This document shows, one piece after another, positions 1 through 5,887 of a DNA stretch of 58,200 nt. Every line of letters starts with the position of its first letter. Position 1 is the stretch's first letter. Location: IMG/VR virus record IMGVR_UViG_3300025889_000140, positions 1-58,200 of that record, one strand, 5' to 3'. The notes below the pieces were generated by a model, which saw only the letters and a program-made list of their open reading frames with translations, had not been told where the DNA came from and made no database searches. This DNA is from a virus. The translations under genes were made by a program, and so were the position numbers.

Positions 1-47
1 TTTCAGCAGATGGCTCTTAATTCATATCTAACTAAAAACTATTAATT

Positions 48-155
48 ATGAAAGAAGAAATATTATATCAAATCGAAGAATTTGAAGACGGATATCTGTC
101 ACCTTATAGGTTAGTAGAAAAAATAAAGGAAATACTAAACAATACCACAGATTAA
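48..155 (+). CDS. Hypothetical acidic peptide, 35 aa
   Basis: Small ORF beginning MKEEILYQIEEFEDG and ending NNTTD. It is unrecognised, with a high Glu/Asp content and a predicted helical character. The start follows an AT-rich leader (ATTAATTATG) like those of its downstream neighbours. The stop codon TAA (153-155) lies inside the 5' strand of stem I of the hammerhead ribozyme that follows, so gene and ribozyme overlap by seven bases. That arrangement recurs at the other ribozymes, which supports this short ORF being real. Confidence 0.55.
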   Translation: MKEEILYQIEEFEDGYLSPYRLVEKIKEILNNTTD

Positions 156-206
156 CTGACGAGTCCTAAGAGGACGAAACACCTGAGTAATCAGGTGTCT
201 TAATCT
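149..206 (+). ncRNA. Type I hammerhead ribozyme 1
   Basis: All core elements are present in order. Stem I is AGATTAA (149-155) with TTAATCT (200-206). The CTGACGA core box is at 156-162. Stem II is GTCC (163-166) with GGAC (172-175) around a five-base loop. GAAA is at 176-179. Stem III is CACCTGA (180-186) with TCAGGTG (191-197), closed by a GTAA loop. The U-C cleavage dinucleotide is at 198-199, so self-cleavage is predicted between 199 and 200. It would release a downstream mRNA starting with UUAAUCU and ending in the leader of the 221-562 gene. Stems II and III differ in sequence from those of the other copies but keep pairing, which is compensatory support. Confidence 0.93.
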
Positions 207-220
207 TAAAATTTATTATT

Positions 221-562
221 ATGAAACACACCAGAGAAATCAACGGAGTCACCTACGATATTTTAAATCGTGGGTGGGAAACCAGTAGAGCATGGGGACA
301 CAAGTCTGAACTCTATGCTAATGGAAACTTTATTGGCGAAGCCAAGGTGAGATACTACAACAGAACATGGGAGTCCTACAGGTTTAGGTCTTGTATGCAG
401 AAGTTAGTAGGTGACTTGATTGAAGACAGAGAGAAGACCTATCTTCGTATCTACAAGGAAAACAATGGGATAAAAAGACTGACAGCCGACATGAAGCGTG
501 AAGCACTGGCTAAAGCAGATAACCCAGTAGGAAATTTATATAAACTTTACGAAACAATTTAA
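221..562 (+). CDS. Hypothetical protein, 113 aa
   Basis: Starts MKHTREINGVTYDILNRGWE. The composition is rich in aromatic and charged residues, with no membrane segment or signal peptide and no family I recognise. The start is fixed by the ribozyme leader: predicted cleavage at 199/200 leaves a 21-nt 5' leader before this ATG. It is followed after four bases by the next gene (567), so the two probably share one processed mRNA. Confidence 0.75.
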   Translation: MKHTREINGVTYDILNRGWETSRAWGHKSELYANGNFIGEAKVRYYNRTWESYRFRSCMQKLVGDLIEDREKTYLRIYKENNGIKRLTADMKREALAKADNPVGNLYKLYETI

Positions 563-566
563 AACT

Positions 567-821
567 ATGAGTAAATTAAACCACAAAGCACAGAAGTTGA
601 TAGTAGAATACTTCAACCTCAACAACGGACACCCAGACGATGAGAATTACGACTGGAACTACTATGATATTCAAGGATATCAAGAAGACCTGGACGAAAG
701 TCCTGTAGAAGATGCTTTTGATATAGAGGATATTGAACATCTTCAGATGCGTATAAAATACCTACGCATGTACCATGAAGCCAAAGAAAAACTTAAAGTT
801 TATGGCCACGTGTACGCTTAA
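567..821 (+). CDS. Hypothetical acidic protein, 84 aa
   Basis: Begins MSKLNHKAQKLIVEYFNL. The middle is strongly acidic (around DDENYDWNYYDIQGYQ) and the C-terminus is helical and Lys-rich. No domain is recognised. It lies four bases behind the 113-aa gene. Its TAA stop (819-821) directly abuts stem I of hammerhead ribozyme 2, so the transcript would be cut about 59 nt behind the stop. Confidence 0.7.
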   Translation: MSKLNHKAQKLIVEYFNLNNGHPDDENYDWNYYDIQGYQEDLDESPVEDAFDIEDIEHLQMRIKYLRMYHEAKEKLKVYGHVYA

Positions 822-886
822 GATTAACTGATGAGGGTTTATTATCCGAAACAGCTGTGCAATCTATTTGCATGGCTGTCTTAATC
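822..886 (+). ncRNA. Type I hammerhead ribozyme 2
   Basis: Stem I is GATTAA (822-827) with TTAATC (881-886). The CTGATGA box is at 828-834. Stem II is GGG (835-837) with TCC (845-847, one G-U pair) around a seven-base loop. GAAA is at 848-851. Stem III is an 11-bp hairpin (852-862 with 868-878) that includes two G-U pairs. The U-C cleavage dinucleotide is at 879-880, so cleavage is predicted after 880. This copy has the weakest stem II and longest stem III of the four. The 21-nt leader left after cleavage ends at ATG 902. Confidence 0.9.
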
Positions 887-901
887 ATTAAATTTTTTAT
901 T

Positions 902-1195
902 ATGAAAGTAACAATTTTACAACGTAGTGTATACTACAAAACGGCAGAGGTAGAGATAGACATAGACATGAATCTGTATGACCATTGGAGGTTAGACAAT
1001 GGTAAGTATGCAGACATAGGAGACTACCTAATAGAGAATGAAGACCTATGGTCTGACAAGATAGACCAAAAGCTAAGCGAGTCTGAATTCATCTTCGGAT
1101 TTGGAATGGATAGTAGTGGGGGTTGGGCAGACGCTGAGCTAGAGTCTGAATTCAGATACGAATGTGACGAACTAAAAATAGGAGGACACTTATGA
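902..1195 (+). CDS. Hypothetical protein, 97 aa
   Basis: Starts MKVTILQRSVYYKTAEVEID and is acidic throughout, with no recognised family. An in-frame ATG upstream at 857 would put the start inside hammerhead stem III. The ATG at 902 is preferred because it follows the same AT-rich leader (TTTTTTATTATG) seen behind the other ribozymes and because ribozyme cleavage would remove the earlier codons. It overlaps the next gene by four bases (ATGA). Confidence 0.72.
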   Translation: MKVTILQRSVYYKTAEVEIDIDMNLYDHWRLDNGKYADIGDYLIENEDLWSDKIDQKLSESEFIFGFGMDSSGGWADAELESEFRYECDELKIGGHL

Positions 1196-1335
1196 AAATT
1201 AAACAGCACAAAATACTGCCGTCTGGACTTCATGCAATCCTGGACCAGAAAAATAGAGTACATATCTACACAGAGTTAGAATACCAACAGCTAACCTGGT
1301 GGCAGAAAGTTAAATTACAGAATGGTTGGAAGTAA
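1192..1335 (+). CDS. Hypothetical small basic protein, 47 aa
   Basis: Short ORF (MKIKQHKILPSGLHAILD... ending LTWWQKVKLQNGWK). It is translationally coupled to the preceding gene through an ATGA overlap at 1192-1195. It is basic, with a tryptophan-rich C-terminus and no recognised domain. The overlap with the upstream gene and an open frame up to the following promoter region support it. Confidence 0.55.
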   Translation: MKIKQHKILPSGLHAILDQKNRVHIYTELEYQQLTWWQKVKLQNGWK

Positions 1336-1338
1336 ATT

Positions 1339-1390
1339 TACTATGCATGCATAGTATATTTGGATATGTTCAAATTAAGTTTTATATTTG
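1339..1390 (+). promoter_or_regulatory. Promoter with palindromic operator candidate
   Basis: A perfect 18-bp palindrome TACTATGCATGCATAGTA (1339-1356) runs directly into TATATTTG (1355-1362). A second TATATTTG lies at 1383-1390. The TTTG at 1359-1362 sits 20 bases before the second box, which matches the Bacteroidota TTTG-N20-TAnnTTTG promoter. The palindrome overlaps the start of this element and could bind a dimeric regulator (inference). A roughly repeated CAAATTAAGTTT also flanks the second box. The gene at 1411 follows about 20 bases downstream. Confidence 0.6.
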
Positions 1391-1410
1391 TCAAAATTAA
1401 GTTTAAAATT

Positions 1411-1659
1411 ATGAAATACACTAAAGAATATTGGGAATGGAACAATTCTCAAGATGACCTGCTCTTAAGAGCCAACCCAGATTTGATTTTTCAACTGCCA
1501 AAGGTTGAAACTACCACGTGTAAAGTCCTGGTAGTAAACCCCTCTAATTACAAGACAGACAAGGGGTATATAAGCAAGAACTATTGCTTTTGCAATCCTG
1601 CAACCACGTTTGTGGGTGACACCATTAAAGTAAGAACTAAATTTATTCAAAAATTATGA
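1411..1659 (+). CDS. Hypothetical protein, 82 aa
   Basis: Begins MKYTKEYWEWNNSQDDLLL. It has three cysteines and no recognised domain. The ATG at 1411 is chosen over an upstream in-frame TTG at 1360, because that codon lies inside the promoter element and 1411 follows an AT-rich leader. It overlaps the following zinc-ribbon gene by four bases (ATGA), so the two are probably co-translated. Confidence 0.65.
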   Translation: MKYTKEYWEWNNSQDDLLLRANPDLIFQLPKVETTTCKVLVVNPSNYKTDKGYISKNYCFCNPATTFVGDTIKVRTKFIQKL

Positions 1660-1841
1660 AAGAGCAATATAGAATTTTACGAAGAATGCAAGAAGATGGC
1701 TACAACGTAGTCACTTGCGGTAATTGTGGCGATGTAGTGTTATTGGAAGTAGATGACACTATTGAGGACGTTCAATGTCCACACTGCAAAGAGACTATGG
1801 ACTATAGCGACATGCCAGATTTATACCACCAGATTAACTGA
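1656..1841 (+). CDS. Zinc-ribbon protein, 61 aa
   Basis: Two CxxC knuckles (C21/C24 in CGNC, C41/C44 in CPHC), 16 residues apart, give a classic four-cysteine zinc ribbon. Such small phage proteins often bind nucleic acid or RNA polymerase, but the role here is unknown. The gene is coupled to 1411-1659. Its TGA stop (1839-1841) lies within the CTGATGA core of hammerhead ribozyme 3, so the ribozyme starts inside this reading frame and cleavage leaves the stop intact on the 5' product. Confidence 0.72.
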   Translation: MKEQYRILRRMQEDGYNVVTCGNCGDVVLLEVDDTIEDVQCPHCKETMDYSDMPDLYHQIN

Positions 1842-1889
1842 TGAGACTTGAGTAGTCGAAAGGGTAGGAATTTTCCTACTCTCTTAATC
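1832..1889 (+). ncRNA. Type I hammerhead ribozyme 3
   Basis: Stem I is GATTAA (1832-1837) with TTAATC (1884-1889). The CTGATGA box is at 1838-1844. Stem II is GACT (1845-1848) with AGTC (1854-1857) and loop TGAGT. GAAA is at 1858-1861. Stem III is eight base pairs (1862-1869 with 1874-1881, one G-U). The U-C cleavage dinucleotide is at 1882-1883, so cleavage is predicted between 1883 and 1884. Unlike copies 1, 2 and 4, the 3' product carries a GGC-GAAA-GCC hairpin right behind the cleavage strand. Confidence 0.92.
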
Positions 1890-1890
1890 A

Positions 1891-1900
1891 GGCGAAAGCC
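1891..1900 (+). other. Leader hairpin GGCGAAAGCC
   Basis: A three-base-pair stem with a GAAA tetraloop sits two bases behind stem I of ribozyme 3 and 17 bases before ATG 1918. The same ten bases, preceded by CA and followed by an A/T-rich stretch and ATG, recur at 57509-57518 behind the large structured RNA. It could protect the 5'-hydroxyl end produced by cleavage or keep the start site open (inference). Confidence 0.55.
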
Positions 1901-1917
1901 ACTAAATTTATTTTATT

Positions 1918-2124
1918 ATGAGTATAGATATGATGAAAATGTTCATGCTCCTGGGGGACATGACAAATGAAGAGAGCTCCTTGGCTGACAAGGTAGCTTA
2001 CAAACAGCGTATAGCGTTTGCTACAATGCGTAATGCTATTCCAGACTGGCAACCACCTAGTGACTGGGACACACTTTCAGATGAAGTTAAGATGGAACGT
2101 CTAACGAAACTTATGGAAGTATGA
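1918..2124 (+). CDS. Hypothetical protein, 68 aa
   Basis: Begins MSIDMMKMFMLLGDMTNEE. Residues 36-45 read ATMRNAIPDW, followed by a short acidic C-terminal helix. The family is not recognised. It is the first gene of the mRNA released by hammerhead ribozyme 3. It overlaps the following coiled-coil ORF by four bases (ATGA at 2121-2124). Confidence 0.68.
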   Translation: MSIDMMKMFMLLGDMTNEESSLADKVAYKQRIAFATMRNAIPDWQPPSDWDTLSDEVKMERLTKLMEV

Positions 2125-2228
2125 ATGCACAAGAAAACCTGGTGGCTTACCTCGAAGCAAGAGTTGAGTCACTTGAAGCCAGGGTTAAAGAACTAGAAGA
2201 AGAAATTCAATCACTTAAAAGCAATTAA
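2121..2228 (+). CDS. Small coiled-coil peptide, 35 aa
   Basis: MNAQENLVAYLEARVESL followed by heptad-like Leu/Glu repeats (EARVKELEEEIQSLKSN). It is probably one amphipathic helix able to dimerise. It is coupled to the preceding gene through an ATGA overlap. The stop TAA sits in ATTAACT, the sequence that begins hammerhead stem I elsewhere, but no ribozyme follows here. Confidence 0.5.
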   Translation: MNAQENLVAYLEARVESLEARVKELEEEIQSLKSN

Positions 2229-2245
2229 CTATAAAATTTATCACT

Positions 2246-2878
2246 ATGCCTAATCACGTTTATCACACAATCAAAGCTACGACAGACAAAGGTCGTAAAG
2301 TATTAAAAGAAATATCCAAAACCGAATACGGAATATGTGGATATGTAAAGCCAATGCCTAAAGACTTGACAGGAACAACAAGTCCACAGCGTATACCAGA
2401 AACAATATCAAGAGAAGAGTCTGACAGATTGAAAGATTTGTATGGCTACGATAACTGGTACGACTGGTGCTATAGAAACTGGGGGACAAAGTGGGGGTGC
2501 TATGACAACCATTATGATGAAGTCCAAGGGACTCTACATTTTGCTACAGCATGGTCACCTTTCAACTTTGATGTTCTTGATTTATTAACCAAGAAATTGC
2601 CAGACTTTATCTGGACCTGGGAAGAAGAGCAAGGATTTGGTGAAGAAGAAGAATTCCAGGACGGAGAATGCATACGTTCTTTCTCATGGGATTTGCCAGA
2701 GATATCAGATGACATTGTTGAGGTTGACGGAGTAGAATACATGGTCTTGCTATCTGACCACGTTACTCCAGACCAGACCTTTCCTGCAGGTTATTACCTG
2801 GCTTATGAGCCACTGGAAGAGGGTAGAATTGCTGAAACTTTAGAAGAATTAAACAAAAAAGTTTTGGACAATTCATAA
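2246..2878 (+). CDS. Api92/YubB-like ferredoxin-fold protein
   Basis: The N-terminus MPNHVYHTIKA and the internal blocks CYRNWGTKWGCYD and TLHFATAWSPF match the Api92/YubB-like family (ferredoxin-like fold, DUF1281 group). That family is common on phages and conjugative plasmids, and its biochemical role is unknown. The usual family core covers about residues 1-120. The C-terminal part, residues 125-210, is acidic and less typical. It is the first larger gene of the early operon, with a 17-nt AT-rich leader (TATAAAATTTATCACT). Confidence 0.75.
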   Translation: MPNHVYHTIKATTDKGRKVLKEISKTEYGICGYVKPMPKDLTGTTSPQRIPETISREESDRLKDLYGYDNWYDWCYRNWGTKWGCYDNHYDEVQGTLHFATAWSPFNFDVLDLLTKKLPDFIWTWEEEQGFGEEEEFQDGECIRSFSWDLPEISDDIVEVDGVEYMVLLSDHVTPDQTFPAGYYLAYEPLEEGRIAETLEELNKKVLDNS

Positions 2879-2917
2879 ACATTTATTAAATTTACAATTC
2901 ATTAAACACTATTTTTT

Positions 2918-3124
2918 ATGGGAAGAACTAAAGAACTATTCGCAGATGTGCGACAGCAAGAGGCAGACAGGTTAGATGCCGACTATGAGTATCAACTTTG
3001 GCTATCAAAGGTAAGGTTTCATAGTAAATCCTTAACCAGAACTACAGAGGTCCTCGATGATTTATTCGAGGGTTTTGCTATGGCTATAAAGCATGGCCAG
3101 GAACAATCTAAACACTATAATTAA
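2918..3124 (+). CDS. Hypothetical protein, 68 aa
   Basis: MGRTKELFADVRQQEADRLD, highly charged and predicted mostly helical, with no recognised domain. The stop codon is followed immediately by the ATG of the DnaA domain IV-like gene (3125), so the pair is likely co-translated. It sits at the head of the replication/recombination cluster. Confidence 0.68.
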   Translation: MGRTKELFADVRQQEADRLDADYEYQLWLSKVRFHSKSLTRTTEVLDDLFEGFAMAIKHGQEQSKHYN

Positions 3125-3427
3125 ATGCACTATCCAATTTTTAGTGGGTACGTATCACACGTTTGTGACGTGTACTCCATTAGTCCAGTTGATTTGTTTG
3201 TTAAGAGTAAACGCAGAGATATAGTAGATGCCAGGCATCTGCTATATTTCCTTTGCTATGAAAGACCTATGCGTATTCGTTATATCCAACAATACATGGA
3301 AGAAAACGGATACAGAGTAGGTCACTCAACAATCATACATGGAATAAAACAGATAAAAGAGAAGTCAGAATATGATAATGACTATCAGAAAATAATTAAT
3401 GATATAAAAGAATGTATAACTCTTTAA
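3125..3427 (+). CDS. Stand-alone DnaA domain IV-like DNA-binding protein
   Basis: Residues 28-75 resemble the C-terminal helix-turn-helix of DnaA: the basic stretch KSKRRDIVDARHL is followed by GHSTIIHGI (66-74), the DnaA signature that contacts DnaA boxes. The AAA+ ATPase and N-terminal domains of real DnaA (about 450 aa) are absent. It may bind the phage origin or host DnaA boxes to recruit or block initiation (inference). It overlaps the next gene by 16 bases. A second protein of this type is encoded at 10758-11282. Confidence 0.72.
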   Translation: MHYPIFSGYVSHVCDVYSISPVDLFVKSKRRDIVDARHLLYFLCYERPMRIRYIQQYMEENGYRVGHSTIIHGIKQIKEKSEYDNDYQKIINDIKECITL

Positions 3428-3822
3428 GTAGTGTCTTTGAGGAAGCACTGAACGATGAAAAAGCAGCCAATGTAGATGGCAAAGGATATGAGTCCAGAAT
3501 TCTGCATGGCTGTAAGATTACAAGAGATAACGAGACAGGTAATGTGCTTATCCAGAACGTAGCTCTTGGTGGGGATTATTATAAACCTATTGACTATGAG
3601 TCGGAGTGGAAGTTTGTTGACAAAGGTTGGCGATATGGTGTTTATAATCTTTGTATTGAAACCTATCACATAAAATTAAAACGGATAGAGGAAAGAATAA
3701 AAGAAGAAATGAACACAAAGCAAAACCCTAAACAAATTCAGCACCTAAAGACTCACAGAGAGAGAATACTAAATATGTATAACACAATAAACAATAAATT
3801 AAAATCACTAAATTATGAGTAA
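3412..3822 (+). CDS. Hypothetical protein, 136 aa
   Basis: Begins MYNSLSSVFEEALNDEKAAN. The centre is beta-rich and a basic, probably coiled-coil C-terminus (about residues 85-136, KLKRIEERIKEEM) follows. No family is recognised. It overlaps the DnaA-like gene upstream by 16 bases and the Sak3 gene downstream by eight, so it belongs to the tightly packed recombination operon. Confidence 0.68.
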   Translation: MYNSLSSVFEEALNDEKAANVDGKGYESRILHGCKITRDNETGNVLIQNVALGGDYYKPIDYESEWKFVDKGWRYGVYNLCIETYHIKLKRIEERIKEEMNTKQNPKQIQHLKTHRERILNMYNTINNKLKSLNYE

Positions 3823-4411
3823 TTCAAAATCAGTTTTCGAGACATTGAACTCTATCAATGTAAATGACAAAGTAGAAAAGAAGAACAACCTAACGTATCT
3901 ATCATGGGCATGGGCATGGGCAGAGGTTAAGAAAAATTATCCAACTGCCACCTATACAATCTATGAAGATGTGAATGGAATGTTCTACCATACCGATGGT
4001 AAATCTGCATGGGTAAAGACTGGGGTAACAATCAACGACCAGGAACATATTGAGTACCTACCTGTAATGGACTACAGAAACAACTCAATTCTTCTGGACA
4101 AAATTACTTCAGTAGATGTAAACAAAACAATACAGCGTAGCTTAACAAAAGCTATAGCAAGACATGGTCTTGGGTTGTATGTGTATGCAGGTGAAGACTT
4201 GCCAGGCGGTGAAACTAACGTAACATCAAAGAAACCTGTCGCTAAAAAGATGACAACGATTGAGCTAAATATAGGCGATGAAAACTGGGACAAAGTCCTC
4301 AAGTATGTAGTCGCTAACAAGAGCAAAGGTCTTAAGGTTATTGGCGAAGAGCTAAAGACAAAGTACAGCATGACTACAGCTGTTAAGAAAGAAATAGCAA
4401 ATGCAATATAG
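3815..4411 (+). CDS. Sak3-type single-strand annealing protein (DUF1071)
   Basis: Residues 27-40 (TYLSWAWAWAEVKK) and the following YPTATYTIYED are the hallmark of the DUF1071/Sak3 group of phage recombinases. These coat ssDNA and anneal complementary strands. IQRSLTKAIARHGLGLYVYAGED (about 108-130) is the second conserved block of the family. The remaining C-terminus is Lys-rich. It pairs with the exonuclease gene two bases downstream, the usual two-component phage recombination layout, and an SSB-like gene follows soon after. Confidence 0.85.
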   Translation: MSNSKSVFETLNSINVNDKVEKKNNLTYLSWAWAWAEVKKNYPTATYTIYEDVNGMFYHTDGKSAWVKTGVTINDQEHIEYLPVMDYRNNSILLDKITSVDVNKTIQRSLTKAIARHGLGLYVYAGEDLPGGETNVTSKKPVAKKMTTIELNIGDENWDKVLKYVVANKSKGLKVIGEELKTKYSMTTAVKKEIANAI

Positions 4412-4413
4412 TC

Positions 4414-5145
4414 ATGAAAGATATCATCAAATTACTACAAGACGATAGAGAATACTATGATGGGGTTGGAAAGAATTATCTTTCTAACTCCAACATTGGT
4501 GACCTGTTAAAAAATCCTAAGAACTTTAATAAAAAGCAAGAGGATAATAAAAATTTCCTGGTGGGTAGATATTTCCATCAGTTAATTCTTGAGCCAGAGA
4601 AAGCACAGGCAGTGCCACATATTGACCTGGCCACACGAAGAGGTAAAGCTTACGATAGTTTCCTGGAAGAGCATGGTCTGGACATAGGATTGCTCACAAA
4701 AGAAAAACTAGAGACAGAAAAACTGGTTAATGAGATACTAAACGTGAATGACTTCAGAGATTTAATACGTGAGGACGGAGCTCAATATGAAGTGCCTATG
4801 ATTAAAGAAATACATGGCGAAATGTGGAAAGGTAAGGCCGATATTGTTGGCAGTAACCACCTGATTGACCTCAAGACTTCAAGTTCTATTGAAAAATTTA
4901 AGTGGAGTGTACGAGATTATAATTACGACAGCCAAGCTTACATCTACCAGGAGTTGTTTGGTAAGCCACTTGTTTTTCTTGTGATTGATAAGACAACACG
5001 TATGATGGGCATGTACCCAGTAAGCGATGAAAGTTTAGAACGTGGCGAGCAAAAGGTTATCAAAGCTATAGAGCAATACAGAAAGTTCTATGGTGACAAC
5101 CCCTCTGAAGATATAAATCAATTTTATTTCTATGAAGAAGTTTAA
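4414..5145 (+). CDS. PD-(D/E)XK exonuclease (RecE/Cas4-like)
   Basis: Conserved features of the phage exonuclease fold are visible: GRYFHQLILEP (51-61), an acidic residue in GKADIVG (D143), and IDLKTSS (151-157) giving the D-x-K catalytic pair D152/K154. It probably resects dsDNA ends to give the 3' overhangs used by the adjacent Sak3 annealing protein. The length of 243 aa fits DUF3799/RecE C-domain-like enzymes. It overlaps the next small gene by 14 bases. Confidence 0.85.
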   Translation: MKDIIKLLQDDREYYDGVGKNYLSNSNIGDLLKNPKNFNKKQEDNKNFLVGRYFHQLILEPEKAQAVPHIDLATRRGKAYDSFLEEHGLDIGLLTKEKLETEKLVNEILNVNDFRDLIREDGAQYEVPMIKEIHGEMWKGKADIVGSNHLIDLKTSSSIEKFKWSVRDYNYDSQAYIYQELFGKPLVFLVIDKTTRMMGMYPVSDESLERGEQKVIKAIEQYRKFYGDNPSEDINQFYFYEEV

Positions 5146-5302
5146 AGATTATATAAAAAACTTATTTGATTATCAAGTAGGAAGACGTGTAATGTGGTTT
5201 GAAGTTCCGATGGACTGCAGAACACGTGAAGCAAAAGATGAAATCATCTTGAGCACTATAGAAACATTGGAACGAACTATTAATATTAATAATTATGAGT
5301 AA
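5132..5302 (+). CDS. Hypothetical protein, 56 aa
   Basis: MKKFKDYIKNLFDYQVGRRV, basic at the N-terminus and acidic/helical at the C-terminus, with no recognised domain. It overlaps the exonuclease gene by 14 bases and the SSB-like gene by eight. Frame and overlaps fit the compact operon, but the product is unknown. Confidence 0.6.
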   Translation: MKKFKDYIKNLFDYQVGRRVMWFEVPMDCRTREAKDEIILSTIETLERTININNYE

Positions 5303-5597
5303 TTCAAACACAAACGATGAAATTGTATTCGCAGATGGGTTCAAGTTCAGAAAGAAACACCCTAACCAAAAAGACTTTGTCTTGGGGAGTTTAAGTATCA
5401 AAGTAGATGATGCTATCACATTTTTAAAATCTAACCAGAAAAATGGTTGGGTAAACTTAGGTATCAAAGAAAGCCAAGCAGGTAATCCTTACATGTTTGT
5501 TGATAACTTTGAGCCAAAGTCACGTAACAACAATGCTAATGGAGTAGACACAGCTCCAAATCAAGCACCTGTTCAAGAGGCAGACCTGCCATTTTAA
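5295..5597 (+). CDS. Probable single-stranded DNA-binding protein
   Basis: The 100-aa protein ends in EADLPF after a Gln/Asn-rich linker. This acidic, phenylalanine-terminated tip is the SSB tail that recruits partner proteins. The first 75 residues are beta-strand rich, as expected of a small OB-fold, but I do not recognise a specific family. Its place at the end of the Sak3-exonuclease operon and just before a terminator fits an SSB role. Confidence 0.65.
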   Translation: MSNSNTNDEIVFADGFKFRKKHPNQKDFVLGSLSIKVDDAITFLKSNQKNGWVNLGIKESQAGNPYMFVDNFEPKSRNNNANGVDTAPNQAPVQEADLPF

Positions 5598-5606
5598 TTT
5601 AATATT

Positions 5607-5636
5607 GGGGGGGTGTGTAATGCACCTCCCTTTTTT
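5607..5636 (+). terminator. Rho-independent terminator after the recombination operon
   Basis: GGGGGGTG (5608-5615) pairs with CACCTCCC (5623-5630) over eight base pairs with one G-U and a seven-base loop, followed by six T residues (5631-5636). It would end the early transcript behind the SSB-like gene. Confidence 0.8.
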
Positions 5637-5641
5637 ATACT

Positions 5642-5746
5642 ATGAAAAGATTAACAAAGATTTCAGCGTGGCTAACCATTGGGTTTATTTCCTTTCTGGT
5701 AGGCCGAACAATTATCAGACTTGTGTTAAGTTTTTTTTCTATATAG
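5642..5746 (+). CDS. Small single-pass membrane peptide, 34 aa
   Basis: MKRLTKISAWLTIGFISFLV plus GRTIIRLVLSFFSI: a basic N-terminus followed by one hydrophobic helix (about residues 9-33). It starts six bases behind the terminator T-run. No homologue is recognised, and the role (membrane or host-takeover peptide) is unknown. Confidence 0.4.
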   Translation: MKRLTKISAWLTIGFISFLVGRTIIRLVLSFFSI

Positions 5747-5803
5747 TAGTATTAGTTTAATATATTTATTTATATTTACTTCCTATATGTAGACTAAAAG
5801 TTA

Positions 5804-5872
5804 ACATTTATAACATAACCACTGATAATCAGTAAGTTAAGTAACACAAAGTCGACACAAAGTCGACACAAA
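5804..5872 (+). repeat. Origin-like module: 13-mer, palindrome and 11-bp direct repeats
   Basis: ACATTTATAACAT (5804-5816) is followed after six bases by TGATAATCAG (5823-5832), the centre of the 13-nt palindrome ACTGATAATCAGT. Then come 2.6 copies of the 11-mer ACACAAAGTCG (5844-5854, 5855-5865, partial to 5872). The same 13-mer and spacing occur at 56179-56207, again followed by 11-bp repeats. It lies 16 bases before the primase-helicase ATG in a non-coding stretch (5747-5887). It may be an origin or a regulatory operator. Confidence 0.55.
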
Positions 5873-5887
5873 TAAATTAAATTCAGC

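Noticed and set aside
1-23. GCAGATGGCTCTTAATTC looks like the 3' half of another hammerhead (stem III end, U-C, TTAAT)
   Set aside because: The 5' half, including the CTGANGA and GAAA boxes, lies outside the window, and joining the window end to its start does not create them.
857-901. Upstream start for the 902 gene at 857
   Set aside because: It lies inside hammerhead stem III and would be removed by cleavage. The 902 ATG has the standard leader.
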